From Limosilactobacillus oris DSM 4864 (lineage in GTDB: Bacteria; Bacillota; Bacilli; Lactobacillales; Lactobacillaceae), in NCBI RefSeq assembly GCF_001434465.1, contig NZ_AZGE01000001.1, forward strand, positions 62,001 through 126,000: a stretch of DNA of 64,000 nucleotides. The letters run 5' to 3'. Below, one piece after another: positions 42,022 through 51,175 of the stretch; within the stretch, counting starts at the first letter, position 1, and each line of letters starts with the position of its first letter. The position numbers and the translations under genes were made by a program. The notes under the pieces are model-generated. The model made no database searches, was not told the origin of the DNA, and saw only the letters and a list, made by a program, of their open reading frames with translations.

Positions 42022-42885
42022 TCAGTTATTAGGAATACTTTTAATGTGTTCACTAATTTCTTTGCAAATTTCTTCACGGTTGAATTCCATGAACCAGTGA
42101 CTAGCGTCTAATTCGACAAATTGATATGGGCCACTGATATATTGGCGGTTTCGCTCAACACCACTCCTAGCAATTGCCAAATCTTGATTGCCCCAAATAA
42201 ATTTGGTTGGTACAGTGATCTGTTTGTAATTAATTTGCGGTAGTTGGAGAAGGGCGCGATACCAGTTAACAACTGCTGTTAACGCGCCTTTTTCTGAAAA
42301 GAGATCTAGGTAAGTGTCAATCGTTGTTTGTGGGAACCCGGTCCATAGTTTTCTTAATACTCGGTAGTGAAATGCACGAAGAATTAGTTCTGGAATGTAC
42401 TTATGCTGGAAGGTATGAACATAATGCCCCTTTTCCTTTTGGACAGGATCATTTTCTAATGCCCAAATGTATGCTGGCCAATTAGGGACAGAAAGAGCAG
42501 TCCAGGACTTCAATAGTTGTGGATAGAGGGTGGCGGTTGTCCAACCAACAACTGCTCCAATGTCATGACCTACTAGGTGAAATTTTTGTTGAAAACCGAA
42601 AAAGTGAGCTAACGCAACAACATCAGCAGCCAGTAACTTCATCGTATAATTTTGGACACCTGCTGGCCTAGCCCCAGCAGAATAGCCGCGTTGATTAGGG
42701 GCAATTACCCGGTATCCCTGATTTGCTAGTTCAATCATTAATGGTTCCCACATTAGTGAACTTTCGGGGAAACCATGGAGTAACATCACCAGGTCACCTT
42801 TATTATCCAGTCCAGCTGTCCGAACCGTGAATGTTTGCTGATTGACAGTGATTTGTTGGATTGTTATTTGATTCATTTTAGACAC
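42022..42885 (-). CDS. Alpha/beta hydrolase, epoxide hydrolase-like
   Basis: 287 residues. LLHGFPESSLMW is the HGxP oxyanion motif and the nucleophile elbow is VGHDIGAVVGW, with Asp as in epoxide hydrolases and haloalkane dehalogenases; DASHWFMEF supplies His. Divergent from the tetR gene at 42944, so probably induced through it. Confidence 0.87.
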   Translation of the reverse strand: MSKMNQITIQQITVNQQTFTVRTAGLDNKGDLVMLLHGFPESSLMWEPLMIELANQGYRVIAPNQRGYSAGARPAGVQNYTMKLLAADVVALAHFFGFQQKFHLVGHDIGAVVGWTTATLYPQLLKSWTALSVPNWPAYIWALENDPVQKEKGHYVHTFQHKYIPELILRAFHYRVLRKLWTGFPQTTIDTYLDLFSEKGALTAVVNWYRALLQLPQINYKQITVPTKFIWGNQDLAIARSGVERNRQYISGPYQFVELDASHWFMEFNREEICKEISEHIKSIPNN

Positions 42886-42943
42886 CTTTCTAACATTATC
42901 TTTATAATCATTTTAGTGAGAAATAATTAACGTTAGTCGGACA

Positions 42944-43435
42944 ATGAAGAGGGAATTGTCTATGCAAAAACGAGCCGAAGAGAAACAAGTGATTTTTTCT
43001 TCGTTAAAGGAAGCATTATTACAGTTATTAGACCAAAAGAGTTTTGAAAAAATTACGATTAGCCAGTTGGTAACAACTGCCGGTGTGGCAAGATCAACTT
43101 TTTATCGGCACTTTACAGATAAATTAGATTTTGTCCGTTTTTTAATCCAACAGGAATTAACTGCCTTTGATCAGCAGTATCATCCCCAGACAATTAAAAA
43201 ACGGTTTCAAAAGGAGTACATGCGAGAAGTGTGGCGTTACTTATTGCGTGACCAACGAGCAGTTTTAGGGCTTGAAAGGGCGGGGCTTTCATACCTCTAC
43301 TTGGAAGAGCTGAACAAACATTTATTAACTCTATACCCATACACCATGACGACAGAAGAACAGATTGAGCTATTTGGTCTTGCAGGCGCCCAGTACAACA
43401 TTATCTTTAATCTTTTCGTGAAAAAGCATCATTAA
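42944..43435 (+). CDS. TetR-family transcriptional regulator
   Basis: 163 residues. ITISQLVTTAGVARSTFYRH is the HTH, followed by FTDKLDF. The C-terminal half suits a TetR ligand domain. The 58-bp gap to the divergent hydrolase contains the palindrome TAACGTTA, a possible site. Confidence 0.87.
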   Translation: MKRELSMQKRAEEKQVIFSSLKEALLQLLDQKSFEKITISQLVTTAGVARSTFYRHFTDKLDFVRFLIQQELTAFDQQYHPQTIKKRFQKEYMREVWRYLLRDQRAVLGLERAGLSYLYLEELNKHLLTLYPYTMTTEEQIELFGLAGAQYNIIFNLFVKKHH

Positions 43436-43454
43436 TCAAGGAGGAAGATGAACT

Positions 43455-43895
43455 ATGCTAACTGACCAAGAAATTGATAGTATCCGGGCATTTAACCGGC
43501 ACTACACCCAAGTCTTAGGAGTATTGAACAAACGGACCTTCGATACCGATCTGACTTGGCCGGAAGGGCGGATCTTAATCGAAGTAGCGGTTAACCACCT
43601 CGATACCCCGATGGCAGTCACCCGGGCCCTGCACCTGGATAAAAGTTATGCCAGTCGGACAATTAAACGGTTGACAGACAAGGGGATCTTACAAAAGACA
43701 CCGTCACCAACGGATTCACGGTCGATTAATATTTCACTGACTGAACATGGGCGTGCGGTATTTGAAGATATTAACCAGAAATCTAACGACCTGATCAAGA
43801 AGATGATTGAAGACCTTTCGCCCGCGGAACAGGAAGAATACTTTCAAAGCATCAAGGCCATTAATAGGTTACTTTTCAAGAAAGGGATGAACTAG
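43455..43895 (+). CDS. MarR-family transcriptional regulator
   Basis: 146 residues; winged helix in VTRALHLDKSYASRTIKRLT with wing PTDSRSINISLTEHG. GGAGGAAG precedes the start. The acetyltransferase begins 3 bp after its stop. Confidence 0.88.
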   Translation: MLTDQEIDSIRAFNRHYTQVLGVLNKRTFDTDLTWPEGRILIEVAVNHLDTPMAVTRALHLDKSYASRTIKRLTDKGILQKTPSPTDSRSINISLTEHGRAVFEDINQKSNDLIKKMIEDLSPAEQEEYFQSIKAINRLLFKKGMN

Positions 43896-43897
43896 GC

Positions 43898-44335
43898 ATG
43901 TGGCAGACGAAACGATTCAATGAATTAACGGTAACTGATCTTTATCAAATCCTCGCATTACGAGCACAGATTTTTGTGGTTGACCAACAGCGTATTTACC
44001 AGGATCCTGATGGTCGGGATCAAAAGGCAATTCACATTTTTAACCGTGACGAAGACGGAGACATTGTGGCTTATGCCAGAGTATTTCTGAAGGATGATTT
44101 GGTATCGTTTGGCCGGGTGGCGACGAGCGCTAAAGTTCGTGGTCAAGGGATTGGCGGCCAGTTGTTGGATAAAATTATGCAAACAATCCAACAAGAGCTC
44201 CCAGGTAGACAGATTGAAATTGAAGCCCAGGTCCAAGTTGAAGATTTTTATAAACGAGTCGGCTTTGTTAGTGAAGGTGAGCCGTTCATTTATAAGTCCA
44301 CGCCGCATATCAAGATGGTGCATGAGCCGATGTAG
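43898..44335 (+). CDS. GNAT-family N-acetyltransferase (ElaA-like)
   Basis: 145 residues. LRAQIFVVDQQRIYQDPDG is the ElaA-type N terminus and VRGQGIGGQLLDKIM is the acetyl-CoA loop. Co-transcribed with marR. It ends exactly where the convergent MFS gene ends. Confidence 0.87.
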   Translation: MWQTKRFNELTVTDLYQILALRAQIFVVDQQRIYQDPDGRDQKAIHIFNRDEDGDIVAYARVFLKDDLVSFGRVATSAKVRGQGIGGQLLDKIMQTIQQELPGRQIEIEAQVQVEDFYKRVGFVSEGEPFIYKSTPHIKMVHEPM

Positions 44336-45730
44336 CTACTTTAGCTCTACCGTCGAACGGTTTTTGAGCTTGAATAGGAGCGCAAAGGCAATAATATTGA
44401 GAAACGCAATCGACCAGAAAGACCAGTGAAAACCCTGGAGAACTGAAGCGGGCATCGAAAGCTGGTGGGCGATGCCGTGTTTTTGGCCGAGTGCTTGCAA
44501 GCTAGCAGCCATCGCATTAGCAAAGGCATTTCCAATTTGGTTCATGTTGACCATCAGGGTATTACCGAAAACCACGTACTCCTGCGAAAGGGCATTTAGG
44601 CCGTAGACACTGACCGGAGAGTAAGCTAGGTTAATCCCTCCGCAGCGAATGGCATAGAAAGCCGTTACGGTGAAAATACTGGTAGTTGGTGAGTAAAAAG
44701 CCATTGGGATTGTTGTCAGCAAGCCGATCCCAAAGCCGAGGAAGGCGACCCTCTTAATCCCAATTTGGTCATAGAGCCGTCCAGCGATTGGCGAAACCAC
44801 CATCATCACGAGGGCGCTCGGGATTAGCATCAAACCAGAGACGGTTGGCGTGACCTTTAAGACGTTCTGGTTAAAGAGCGGCAGCATCAGCTCGGTTGCC
44901 ATTAAGGACGAGGTATTAAGGAGGGCCAGGGTTGCGCCAAGCCGGAAGGAAGGTGCCTTGAAGACCCGCATTTCCAGCAATGGCTTTTTGAGCTTGAGCT
45001 GGCGTTTGACAAAGTAAACCATGATGGCGATTCCGGCTACCTGGAGAGCCACAGTCAGCCAATCTAGCCGCCCAGTTTCGCCAACGCGGCCTAGACTGTA
45101 TAGCAGCATTGCTAATCCCGCCATGGAAACTAAAACGGAGGGAACGTCAAGAGAAGAAGGCTTAGCTGGGACCACGTTTTTAACGAATAATTGGGTGGCA
45201 ATCAGGACAACGATGCAGACTGGAATCAAGATAATAAATAGCATCCGCCAGCTAAAGTAGTCGACGATGATTCCGGAAACGGTGGGGCCGGCAGCCGGTC
45301 CGAAGTTAATGATAATTCCTGCCAGGCCCATCACGGTTCCCCGGTGCCGCGGTGAGAAAAGCAATGCCAAGACATTAGGAACCAGTGGCATGGTAATACC
45401 AACGGAAACGCCTTCAATCAGCCGCCCAATTAGTAAGAGGGCGAAGTTCTGTGCCAGTGCTGAGATAACGGTCCCAACGAGGAAAATCAGCATCGTAATG
45501 GAGAAAAGCGGTTTTAACTTAACCGAATTAGTGAGATAGGCGGCTAGCGGCATGGTAATTCCAGCAGCTAGCATATACCCAGTACTGAGCCATTGAACGG
45601 TCATTTCGCTAACGTGGACTTCAGCCATAATTGTCGGCAGACCATTATTGAGCAGTGTTTCGGAAAAGGCAGTGATAAAGCTCCCACAGAGCAGGGTAAT
45701 CACCATTAGAATCTTATTTTGACGAGACAT
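44336..45730 (-). CDS. DHA2-family multidrug MFS exporter
   Basis: 464 residues from the ATG at 45730 (AAAGGAG upstream). SETLLNNGLPTIMAEVHVSE and RLIEGVSVGITMPLVPNVLA, plus GPAAGPTVSGIIVDYFSWR (motif C-like), mark the 14-helix EmrB class. A hairpin with a T-run lies between its probable promoter and its RBS. Confidence 0.88.
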   Translation of the reverse strand: MSRQNKILMVITLLCGSFITAFSETLLNNGLPTIMAEVHVSEMTVQWLSTGYMLAAGITMPLAAYLTNSVKLKPLFSITMLIFLVGTVISALAQNFALLLIGRLIEGVSVGITMPLVPNVLALLFSPRHRGTVMGLAGIIINFGPAAGPTVSGIIVDYFSWRMLFIILIPVCIVVLIATQLFVKNVVPAKPSSLDVPSVLVSMAGLAMLLYSLGRVGETGRLDWLTVALQVAGIAIMVYFVKRQLKLKKPLLEMRVFKAPSFRLGATLALLNTSSLMATELMLPLFNQNVLKVTPTVSGLMLIPSALVMMVVSPIAGRLYDQIGIKRVAFLGFGIGLLTTIPMAFYSPTTSIFTVTAFYAIRCGGINLAYSPVSVYGLNALSQEYVVFGNTLMVNMNQIGNAFANAMAASLQALGQKHGIAHQLSMPASVLQGFHWSFWSIAFLNIIAFALLFKLKNRSTVELK

Positions 45731-45750
45731 AATAACTCCTTTCAAAGAAA

Positions 45751-45795
45751 AAGAGCTGGACAGGAATTAACTTCCTTATCCAGCTCTTATTTTTT
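45751..45795. promoter_or_regulatory. Terminator-like hairpin in the MFS leader
   Basis: A 10-bp perfect stem AAGAGCTGGA/TCCAGCTCTT (45751-45760, 45779-45788) with T-rich tails on both strands. On the minus strand it ends about 7 bp before the RBS of the exporter, the position of an attenuator. It could also be a simple bidirectional terminator. Confidence 0.5.
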
Positions 45796-45975
45796 CGCCC
45801 GCTGTTCTTGAGCGCCTGTTATTAAATTATCAGTATCATAGCAAAGAATGGTAGAGATTGCAAACTGAATTTGGGATAAGAAAATCAGCAACTCACCCGC
45901 CAATGTTGACCGCCCATTGAGAAAACAACGTATTAGTGACCCCAAGTTAATACAATGCTAACTGAGGTGAGAGAA

Positions 45976-46821
45976 ATGTTAATAACAACCCAAAATTTAA
46001 CTAAGAAGTATGGTAACAAAATCGCTGTCGATCAGCTGGATTTAGCGATTCCCCAAGGAGCATTGGTTGCATACTTGGGAACAAACGGCGCTGGCAAGTC
46101 AACTACCATTAACATGCTGGTGGGCCTGCTAAAACCGACTGGCGGAATCATTTCCTACGCCAAGGACTTAAAAATCGGCGTTGTTTTCCAGAATAGCGTG
46201 CTGGATGATAACTTAACGGTCAGTGAGAATTTACAGAGCCGGGCGGCAATGTACCAGGGTATTGAGCAAGGCTGGATTGAGCGCCTAGCAAAGATGATGG
46301 GGCTGACTAAGTTCCTTCACCAGCGGTACGGAACCCTGTCCGGTGGTCAGAAAAGACGGGTCGATATTGCGCGGGCACTGTTAAACCATCCCAATTTGCT
46401 GTTTCTGGATGAACCAACAACGGGTCTTGACATTCAAACGCGCAACGTCATTTGGGGGCTTTTACAAAAACTGCAGCACGAGCAGGGGCTGACGATTTTT
46501 CTGACGACCCACTACTTAGAAGAGGCCAGTAACGCGGAATTAATCTATATTCTGGAAGAGGGTAAGGTACTGGCAACCGGTTCGGCAGCGCAATTAAAAC
46601 AACAATACGCGCAGAATTCATTGCTGATGACCTTCAAGGATGACACAGTACCTGAAAGAGCCAAGTTGGTTGACCACCGGCGCTATGCAATTAACGGAAT
46701 TGACCATGAGCAAGCTCTGACGCTCCTCGACCATTACCGGAGCAGCTTAGAAAATTTTGAATACCGGCAGGGCGACCTGGATGACGCTTTTGTCAACATT
46801 ACCGGAAAGGAGATTCAATAA
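45976..46821 (+). CDS. ABC transporter ATP-binding protein
   Basis: 281 residues from ATG 45976, preceded by GAGGTGAGAG. Walker A GTNGAGKST, signature LSGGQKRRVDIA, Walker B LLFLDEPTTGLD, H-loop TTHYLEEA. Its stop overlaps the permease start. Part of a four-gene operon ABC-permease-LytTR-DUF3021. Confidence 0.92.
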   Translation: MLITTQNLTKKYGNKIAVDQLDLAIPQGALVAYLGTNGAGKSTTINMLVGLLKPTGGIISYAKDLKIGVVFQNSVLDDNLTVSENLQSRAAMYQGIEQGWIERLAKMMGLTKFLHQRYGTLSGGQKRRVDIARALLNHPNLLFLDEPTTGLDIQTRNVIWGLLQKLQHEQGLTIFLTTHYLEEASNAELIYILEEGKVLATGSAAQLKQQYAQNSLLMTFKDDTVPERAKLVDHRRYAINGIDHEQALTLLDHYRSSLENFEYRQGDLDDAFVNITGKEIQ

Positions 46822-47660
46822 TGGCAGCTTTAATTTACCGTAATCTCAAACTATATTTTCGTAACCGCATGGGTGCTATGATGTCGTTACTAGGAGCTCT
46901 GATTGCATTCTTTATTTATATTGGTTTTCTGAAAGAAAATTTAGTCCAAGAATGGCAAAGAGTCGCTAATGCAAATCAGGTCTTAGATGCCTGGATGATG
47001 GGTGGTATTTTAACAATTGCCGGGGTCACTACGGCCTTTGGCGCCTTAGGGCAGTTAGTAAGCGACCGGGAAGGTAACCGCTATCAGGATTTTCAGATGA
47101 CAGCACTGAAGCAGTGGCAGCTCGCGATTAGTTATTTTATCAGTGCCTTTTTAATTAGTTTGATTATGCAACTGGTGTCTTTTGTCATCATGGCAGTCTA
47201 CTTTAAAGTGACTGATAACTTGACGATCAAGTGGGAAGATAGTGGTAAACTCCTGCTAGTTTCGCTACTGGGCACATTTGTCGCAACCGTCTTTTGCCAG
47301 ATTATTATCGAATTCATTCACAGCCACGTTGTCTTTAACCGAATGTCGGCCTTGATTGGAACTGGAATTGGGTTCGCAATTGCCACTTATATGCCAGTGG
47401 GCGCATTATCAGCGTTTAGCCGCCATTTGGTCAAGGTCTTTCCAAGTTCTTACATTGCCAGCAGCTTTCGTGAACTGCTGATTGGAAACAAAATTCCGGC
47501 AGTAGTTCGGCCAGAGCTCAATGACTACTTAGGGATCAAGCTAACGGTGTTTAAGCATTCTTTGAGCCTGTCACAAAACCTGCTGTTGGTCACAATCGTA
47601 AGTTTGCTTGGTCTTGGTTTGCTAATTATCGTTAATCATTTAAAATATAAGCAGCATTAA
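46821..47660 (+). CDS. ABC-2 type permease
   Basis: 279 residues with six hydrophobic segments; NLKLYFRNRMGAMMSLLG is the usual ABC-2 N terminus, and TTAFGALGQLVSDREGNRYQDF is the coupling region. One-base overlap with the ATPase. Confidence 0.88.
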   Translation: MAALIYRNLKLYFRNRMGAMMSLLGALIAFFIYIGFLKENLVQEWQRVANANQVLDAWMMGGILTIAGVTTAFGALGQLVSDREGNRYQDFQMTALKQWQLAISYFISAFLISLIMQLVSFVIMAVYFKVTDNLTIKWEDSGKLLLVSLLGTFVATVFCQIIIEFIHSHVVFNRMSALIGTGIGFAIATYMPVGALSAFSRHLVKVFPSSYIASSFRELLIGNKIPAVVRPELNDYLGIKLTVFKHSLSLSQNLLLVTIVSLLGLGLLIIVNHLKYKQH

Positions 47661-47683
47661 CTTATTCAGGAGGTTTCCGTAAA

Positions 47684-48136
47684 TTGAAAGTTCGGTTTCA
47701 AAAGGCGGACCTAGAGCCGGGAAAACTTACAGTAATTGTCGAGAGTTCTGCTAAAACGGCACACGTTGACCACCTTCTTAATTATTTAAAAGCGTTTGAG
47801 AGTAACTCAGCAAAGAAGCTGCCAATCAAGACGCCTGACCGCTTTATGATTATTAAGACGGCCGACTTAGTGATGGTCGAAGTCAATCAAAATGAGCTCT
47901 CATTTTATACTACCGCTCAAGTTATTAAGTCGGTGGGCAAATTGAAGGATGTTCACACCCGGCTAACAGCGCCTAACTTTATCCAAGTTTCGCGCTTTGC
48001 CATCATCAACATGGATTACTTGCAGGCAATCGAGAACGGCTTTTCGGGAACGTTAGTAGCCAGACTCGAGATGGGTGTCAGAACAACGGTTAGTAGACGG
48101 TACGTGCCGGTAATTAAGCAATACTTAGGCTTGTAG
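47684..48136 (+). CDS. LytTR-domain DNA-binding regulator
   Basis: 150 residues; TTG start at 47684 after GGAGG. The C-terminal half (VEVNQNELSFYTT, FIQVSRFAIINMDYLQAIE, VSRRYVPVIKQYL) is a LytTR domain with no receiver domain. LytTR plus DUF3021 pairs usually control adjacent transporters. Confidence 0.87.
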   Translation: MKVRFQKADLEPGKLTVIVESSAKTAHVDHLLNYLKAFESNSAKKLPIKTPDRFMIIKTADLVMVEVNQNELSFYTTAQVIKSVGKLKDVHTRLTAPNFIQVSRFAIINMDYLQAIENGFSGTLVARLEMGVRTTVSRRYVPVIKQYLGL

Positions 48137-48150
48137 TGGGGATTTCACAG

Positions 48151-48525
48151 ATGAAGAGAATTTTAAAACGATTTTTAAAAGGTTTGGCGATTGGGTCAAC
48201 TACATACTTAGTGCTTTTAACCATTCACTTCCAACCGATGTTGCCAACGGCATTTAATACTATCAGCGTCATGGTCATCAGTGGGCTAATTGGCGTGGCA
48301 ACGTTTATCTTTCAAACGGACTTAAACTATTTTGTGGCGTTAATCGTTCATTTTATAATTACGGTTCTGCTGGTGGCAGTTATGATTGTCGTCAACCACT
48401 GGGGAATCACTTTACAGTCGTTGTGGTTAATCGTGATTGCCCACGTGGTTATTTGGATTGTCCTTCGGCTCCAGCAAGAGCGTGATGTTCGAGAGATTAA
48501 CGCAAAGTTGAATAAGCGGAAATAA
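48151..48525 (+). CDS. DUF3021 membrane protein
   Basis: 124 residues from ATG 48151 with four hydrophobic helices and a basic tail (ERDVREINAKLNKRK). This family sits next to LytTR regulators and is thought to modulate them from the membrane. Start could be GTG 48136. Confidence 0.82.
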   Translation: MKRILKRFLKGLAIGSTTYLVLLTIHFQPMLPTAFNTISVMVISGLIGVATFIFQTDLNYFVALIVHFIITVLLVAVMIVVNHWGITLQSLWLIVIAHVVIWIVLRLQQERDVREINAKLNKRK

Positions 48526-48550
48526 TGGCAAAGATGAGAACGAGAAATAG

Positions 48551-48590
48551 GCCCGAAATTAGCTGATAGGCTGATTTCGAGTCTTTGTCT
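48551..48590 (+). terminator. Terminator after the ABC-LytTR operon
   Basis: CCGAAATTAGC pairs with GCTGATTTCGAG around TGATAG, followed by TCTTTGTCTTTT. Confidence 0.6.
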
Positions 48591-48800
48591 TTTGACGCGG
48601 AAGAAGTTGGTTAAAACGGTTGAGTTAATTTTTAGGCCCTTACTTATACCGCCTAATTTATTTTAAAATTACCGAACTCTCGGTTGGTACCTCGGAGCTA
48701 AAAGGGTTTACTAAACGAATAATAAAAAATAGTCAAAATAGTTCGTTCGCAATTATCTTTTTTATGCTATTATCATAACAGCATAAAGGAGGAATTAAAC
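48591..48800. other. Intergenic promoter region of the nucleoside hydrolase
   Basis: An AT-rich stretch with a -10-like TATTAT near 48768-48773 and AAAGGAGG just before the next gene. No other feature seen. Confidence 0.4.
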
Positions 48801-49739
48801 TTGAAGAATATTTATTTTAATCATGACGGTAACGTTGACGATTTGGTTTCCCTGTTGCTGATGTTGCAGGCGCCGGACATTAAGCTGTTGGGGGTCGGCG
48901 TGATTGATGCAGACTGTTACGTTGATCCGGCCGTCATGGCGGCGCGCAAGATTATTGACCGCTTCAACCTGCGCGGTGACAAGCTGGAAGTTGCTAAGTC
49001 AGATTCACGTGCCCACCACCAGTTTCCGTCCAACTGGCGGCTGAGTTCCTTCTCGTTTAACGACCTGCCGATTTTGAATGAACCAGGGAAGGTAGAAACG
49101 AAGCAGGCGGCCAAGCCAGCCCACTTGGATATGCTGGACAAAATTAAAGCGGCCGATTCTCCGGTTACCCTGGTCATGACGGGTCCCCTGACCGACCTGG
49201 CCCGGGCCCTGGAGATTGACCCATCGCTTCAGGACAACATTGATAGACTGTACTGGATGGGTGGCAGCTTAGATGGTCATGGCAACGTCAATGAACCTGG
49301 CTTTGACGGGACCGCGGAATGGAATGCCTTTTGGGATCCCGAAGCGGTCAAGACGGTCTTTGATTCTGATTTAGATATTCAGATGGTCGGCTTGGAAAGC
49401 ACCGAAGAGCTGCCATTAACGCCAGAATTACGCCGTCATTTCGCAGTCAACCGGCGTTACCCAGCATTTGACCTGGTAGGGCAGGGGTACTCGCTGGTTT
49501 TAGCTGACGAAGCGGACTCGACCTACTACCTGTGGGACGTGCTGACGACCTTGTCGAGCTTATACCCTGAAATTGTCGAATCGACGGTAGAAAAGGCCGC
49601 GATTGAAGTTAATGGACGCGGCGCTGGTCGGACATACAAAAGTGTTGAAGGTCGCGAACTGACATTGGTTACAAAGGCCGACCAGGAAAAATTCTACCAG
49701 CACTTCGATAAACTGCTGAAGAGTGCTCAGATGAAGTAG
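48801..49739 (+). CDS. Inosine-uridine-preferring-type nucleoside hydrolase
   Basis: 312 residues; TTG start behind AAAGGAGG. The calcium-site motif is N-HDGNVDDLV, a variant of DxDxxxDD with the first Asp as Asn. VTLVMTGPLTDLARAL and EWNAFWDPEA are the other family blocks. Splits nucleosides to base and ribose; could feed hpt. Confidence 0.87.
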   Translation: MKNIYFNHDGNVDDLVSLLLMLQAPDIKLLGVGVIDADCYVDPAVMAARKIIDRFNLRGDKLEVAKSDSRAHHQFPSNWRLSSFSFNDLPILNEPGKVETKQAAKPAHLDMLDKIKAADSPVTLVMTGPLTDLARALEIDPSLQDNIDRLYWMGGSLDGHGNVNEPGFDGTAEWNAFWDPEAVKTVFDSDLDIQMVGLESTEELPLTPELRRHFAVNRRYPAFDLVGQGYSLVLADEADSTYYLWDVLTTLSSLYPEIVESTVEKAAIEVNGRGAGRTYKSVEGRELTLVTKADQEKFYQHFDKLLKSAQMK

Positions 49740-49803
49740 TGGTTGAACTGACTGAATTACGAAAATTAACTACCCTGTTTGTCAATGGAGCATTGATTTA
49801 AAG

Positions 49804-49853
49804 AAGTGGTCTACTAATCAGCTTTTAAGAGCTAGTTTAGTAGACCACTTTTT
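49804..49853. terminator. Bidirectional terminator
   Basis: AAGTGGTCTACTAA pairs with TTTAGTAGACCACTT, followed by TTTT; between converging genes. Confidence 0.85.
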
Positions 49854-49866
49854 GGTAATGAGAGGA

Positions 49867-51054
49867 TTAAGATAACAGCCAATCGATTACGTTAATTTGT
49901 TCAATTCCATTGTCATTGTAGTAACCATGATCTTCAGTTAATAACTTTTTGGGGAAATTATCATTAATCTGTTGAAACCCTTGTATTTCACGTTGATAGG
50001 TGTGTTCATCCTTAACGGAAAGGGAAACCTGATAATACTCCTTGATACCATCCTTAATTGCTACAAAATCAATCTCTAAATTACCTAATGAACCAACGTA
50101 AACCTCATATCCTCGCCGCAGTAGTTCTAGGTATACGATACTCTCTAGACGACTACCAAAGTTGGGGCGTTTAGTCCCTAATAGGTCAATTCGCAACGCT
50201 GGATCGACTGGATAATATTTTGAATTGATCGTTAAGTATTTTTTACCGTTAATATCATAGCGATCACATTTGTAGAAAAGATAGGCATCAGTAAAGTTCT
50301 TCAGATATGAAGTAACGGTTGCTGAGCTGGTTTTGACACCTTTAGAAGTCATTAACCCTGCTATTTTTCTTGGTGTGACCAAATTTCCAGCTGTATCCGT
50401 TAAATATTTAGCCAATTCTTCAACAAAGGAGGCGTTACCTCGTTCACGACGAGCAAGAATATCTTTGATTAACACGGTGTTAATAATGCCATCAATATAG
50501 TCGTGATAAGTTTGACTATCATTCAATTCAATAGCGAACGGGAAGCCGCCTCTTTCTAAGTAACGATCGAATGCTTGAACTTTAGAATCGTTATTCATGG
50601 TTGGTAAAAACTCTGCAAATGACAATGGGAAAACGTGAATTTCAATATAACGCCCGGACAACAGTGTCGATAATTCTCCAGAAAGCATAAAAGCGTTTGA
50701 GCCGGTCACATACAGGTCGACGTTCTTTTTAATAAATAAGCTATCAAGTATTTTTTCAAAGTGGGCGACGTTTTGGATTTCATCCAGGAAAATATAATTC
50801 ATTTTATCTACAACTAGATGATTATTTAAGTAGTCATATAGCTCATGGTAGTCTTGGAGACTAGAAATCCCAAGATCTTCAAAGTTAAGATGGTGGATTT
50901 GGTCATCACCAACGCTAAATTCTTCTTTTAATCGCTGCATGTACATTTCTAAGATTGTAGACTTTCCCGATCGGCGAACTCCCGTTAATACTTTAATAAT
51001 TTGCTTGTCGCGAACCAGGTCTAATCGTTGCATATAATTATCTCGTTGGATCAT
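49867..51054 (-). CDS. AAA-type ATPase with DUF4143 domain (second copy)
   Basis: 395 residues. Walker A GVRRSGKSTIL, Walker B YIFLDEIQN, sensor YVTGSNAFML, then DUF4143 ending in a nuclease-like LEIDFVAIKDGIKEYYQVS. AT-rich and alone, like the copy at 23133, but with different promoter repeats. Role unknown. Confidence 0.86.
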   Translation of the reverse strand: MIQRDNYMQRLDLVRDKQIIKVLTGVRRSGKSTILEMYMQRLKEEFSVGDDQIHHLNFEDLGISSLQDYHELYDYLNNHLVVDKMNYIFLDEIQNVAHFEKILDSLFIKKNVDLYVTGSNAFMLSGELSTLLSGRYIEIHVFPLSFAEFLPTMNNDSKVQAFDRYLERGGFPFAIELNDSQTYHDYIDGIINTVLIKDILARRERGNASFVEELAKYLTDTAGNLVTPRKIAGLMTSKGVKTSSATVTSYLKNFTDAYLFYKCDRYDINGKKYLTINSKYYPVDPALRIDLLGTKRPNFGSRLESIVYLELLRRGYEVYVGSLGNLEIDFVAIKDGIKEYYQVSLSVKDEHTYQREIQGFQQINDNFPKKLLTEDHGYYNDNGIEQINVIDWLLS

Positions 51055-51071
51055 TTAGTTAACCTCTCATA

Positions 51072-51173
51072 AGTTTGAAATTACTTTTATAATTATGACA
51101 ATTATACCATTAGTTTGAAATTACTTTTATACTTTTCGAGAAATTATCTAGAATGTAAAAGTATTTTTAAACT
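51072..51173 (-). promoter_or_regulatory. Direct repeats plus an inverted copy in the second DUF4143 promoter
   Basis: AGTTTGAAATTACTTTTATA occurs at 51072-51091 and 51112-51131 (20 of 20), 40 bp apart. A third copy in the opposite orientation (51156-51173) matches at 16 of 18. TATAAT on the minus strand lies between them. Confidence 0.6.
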
Positions 51174-51175
51174 CA

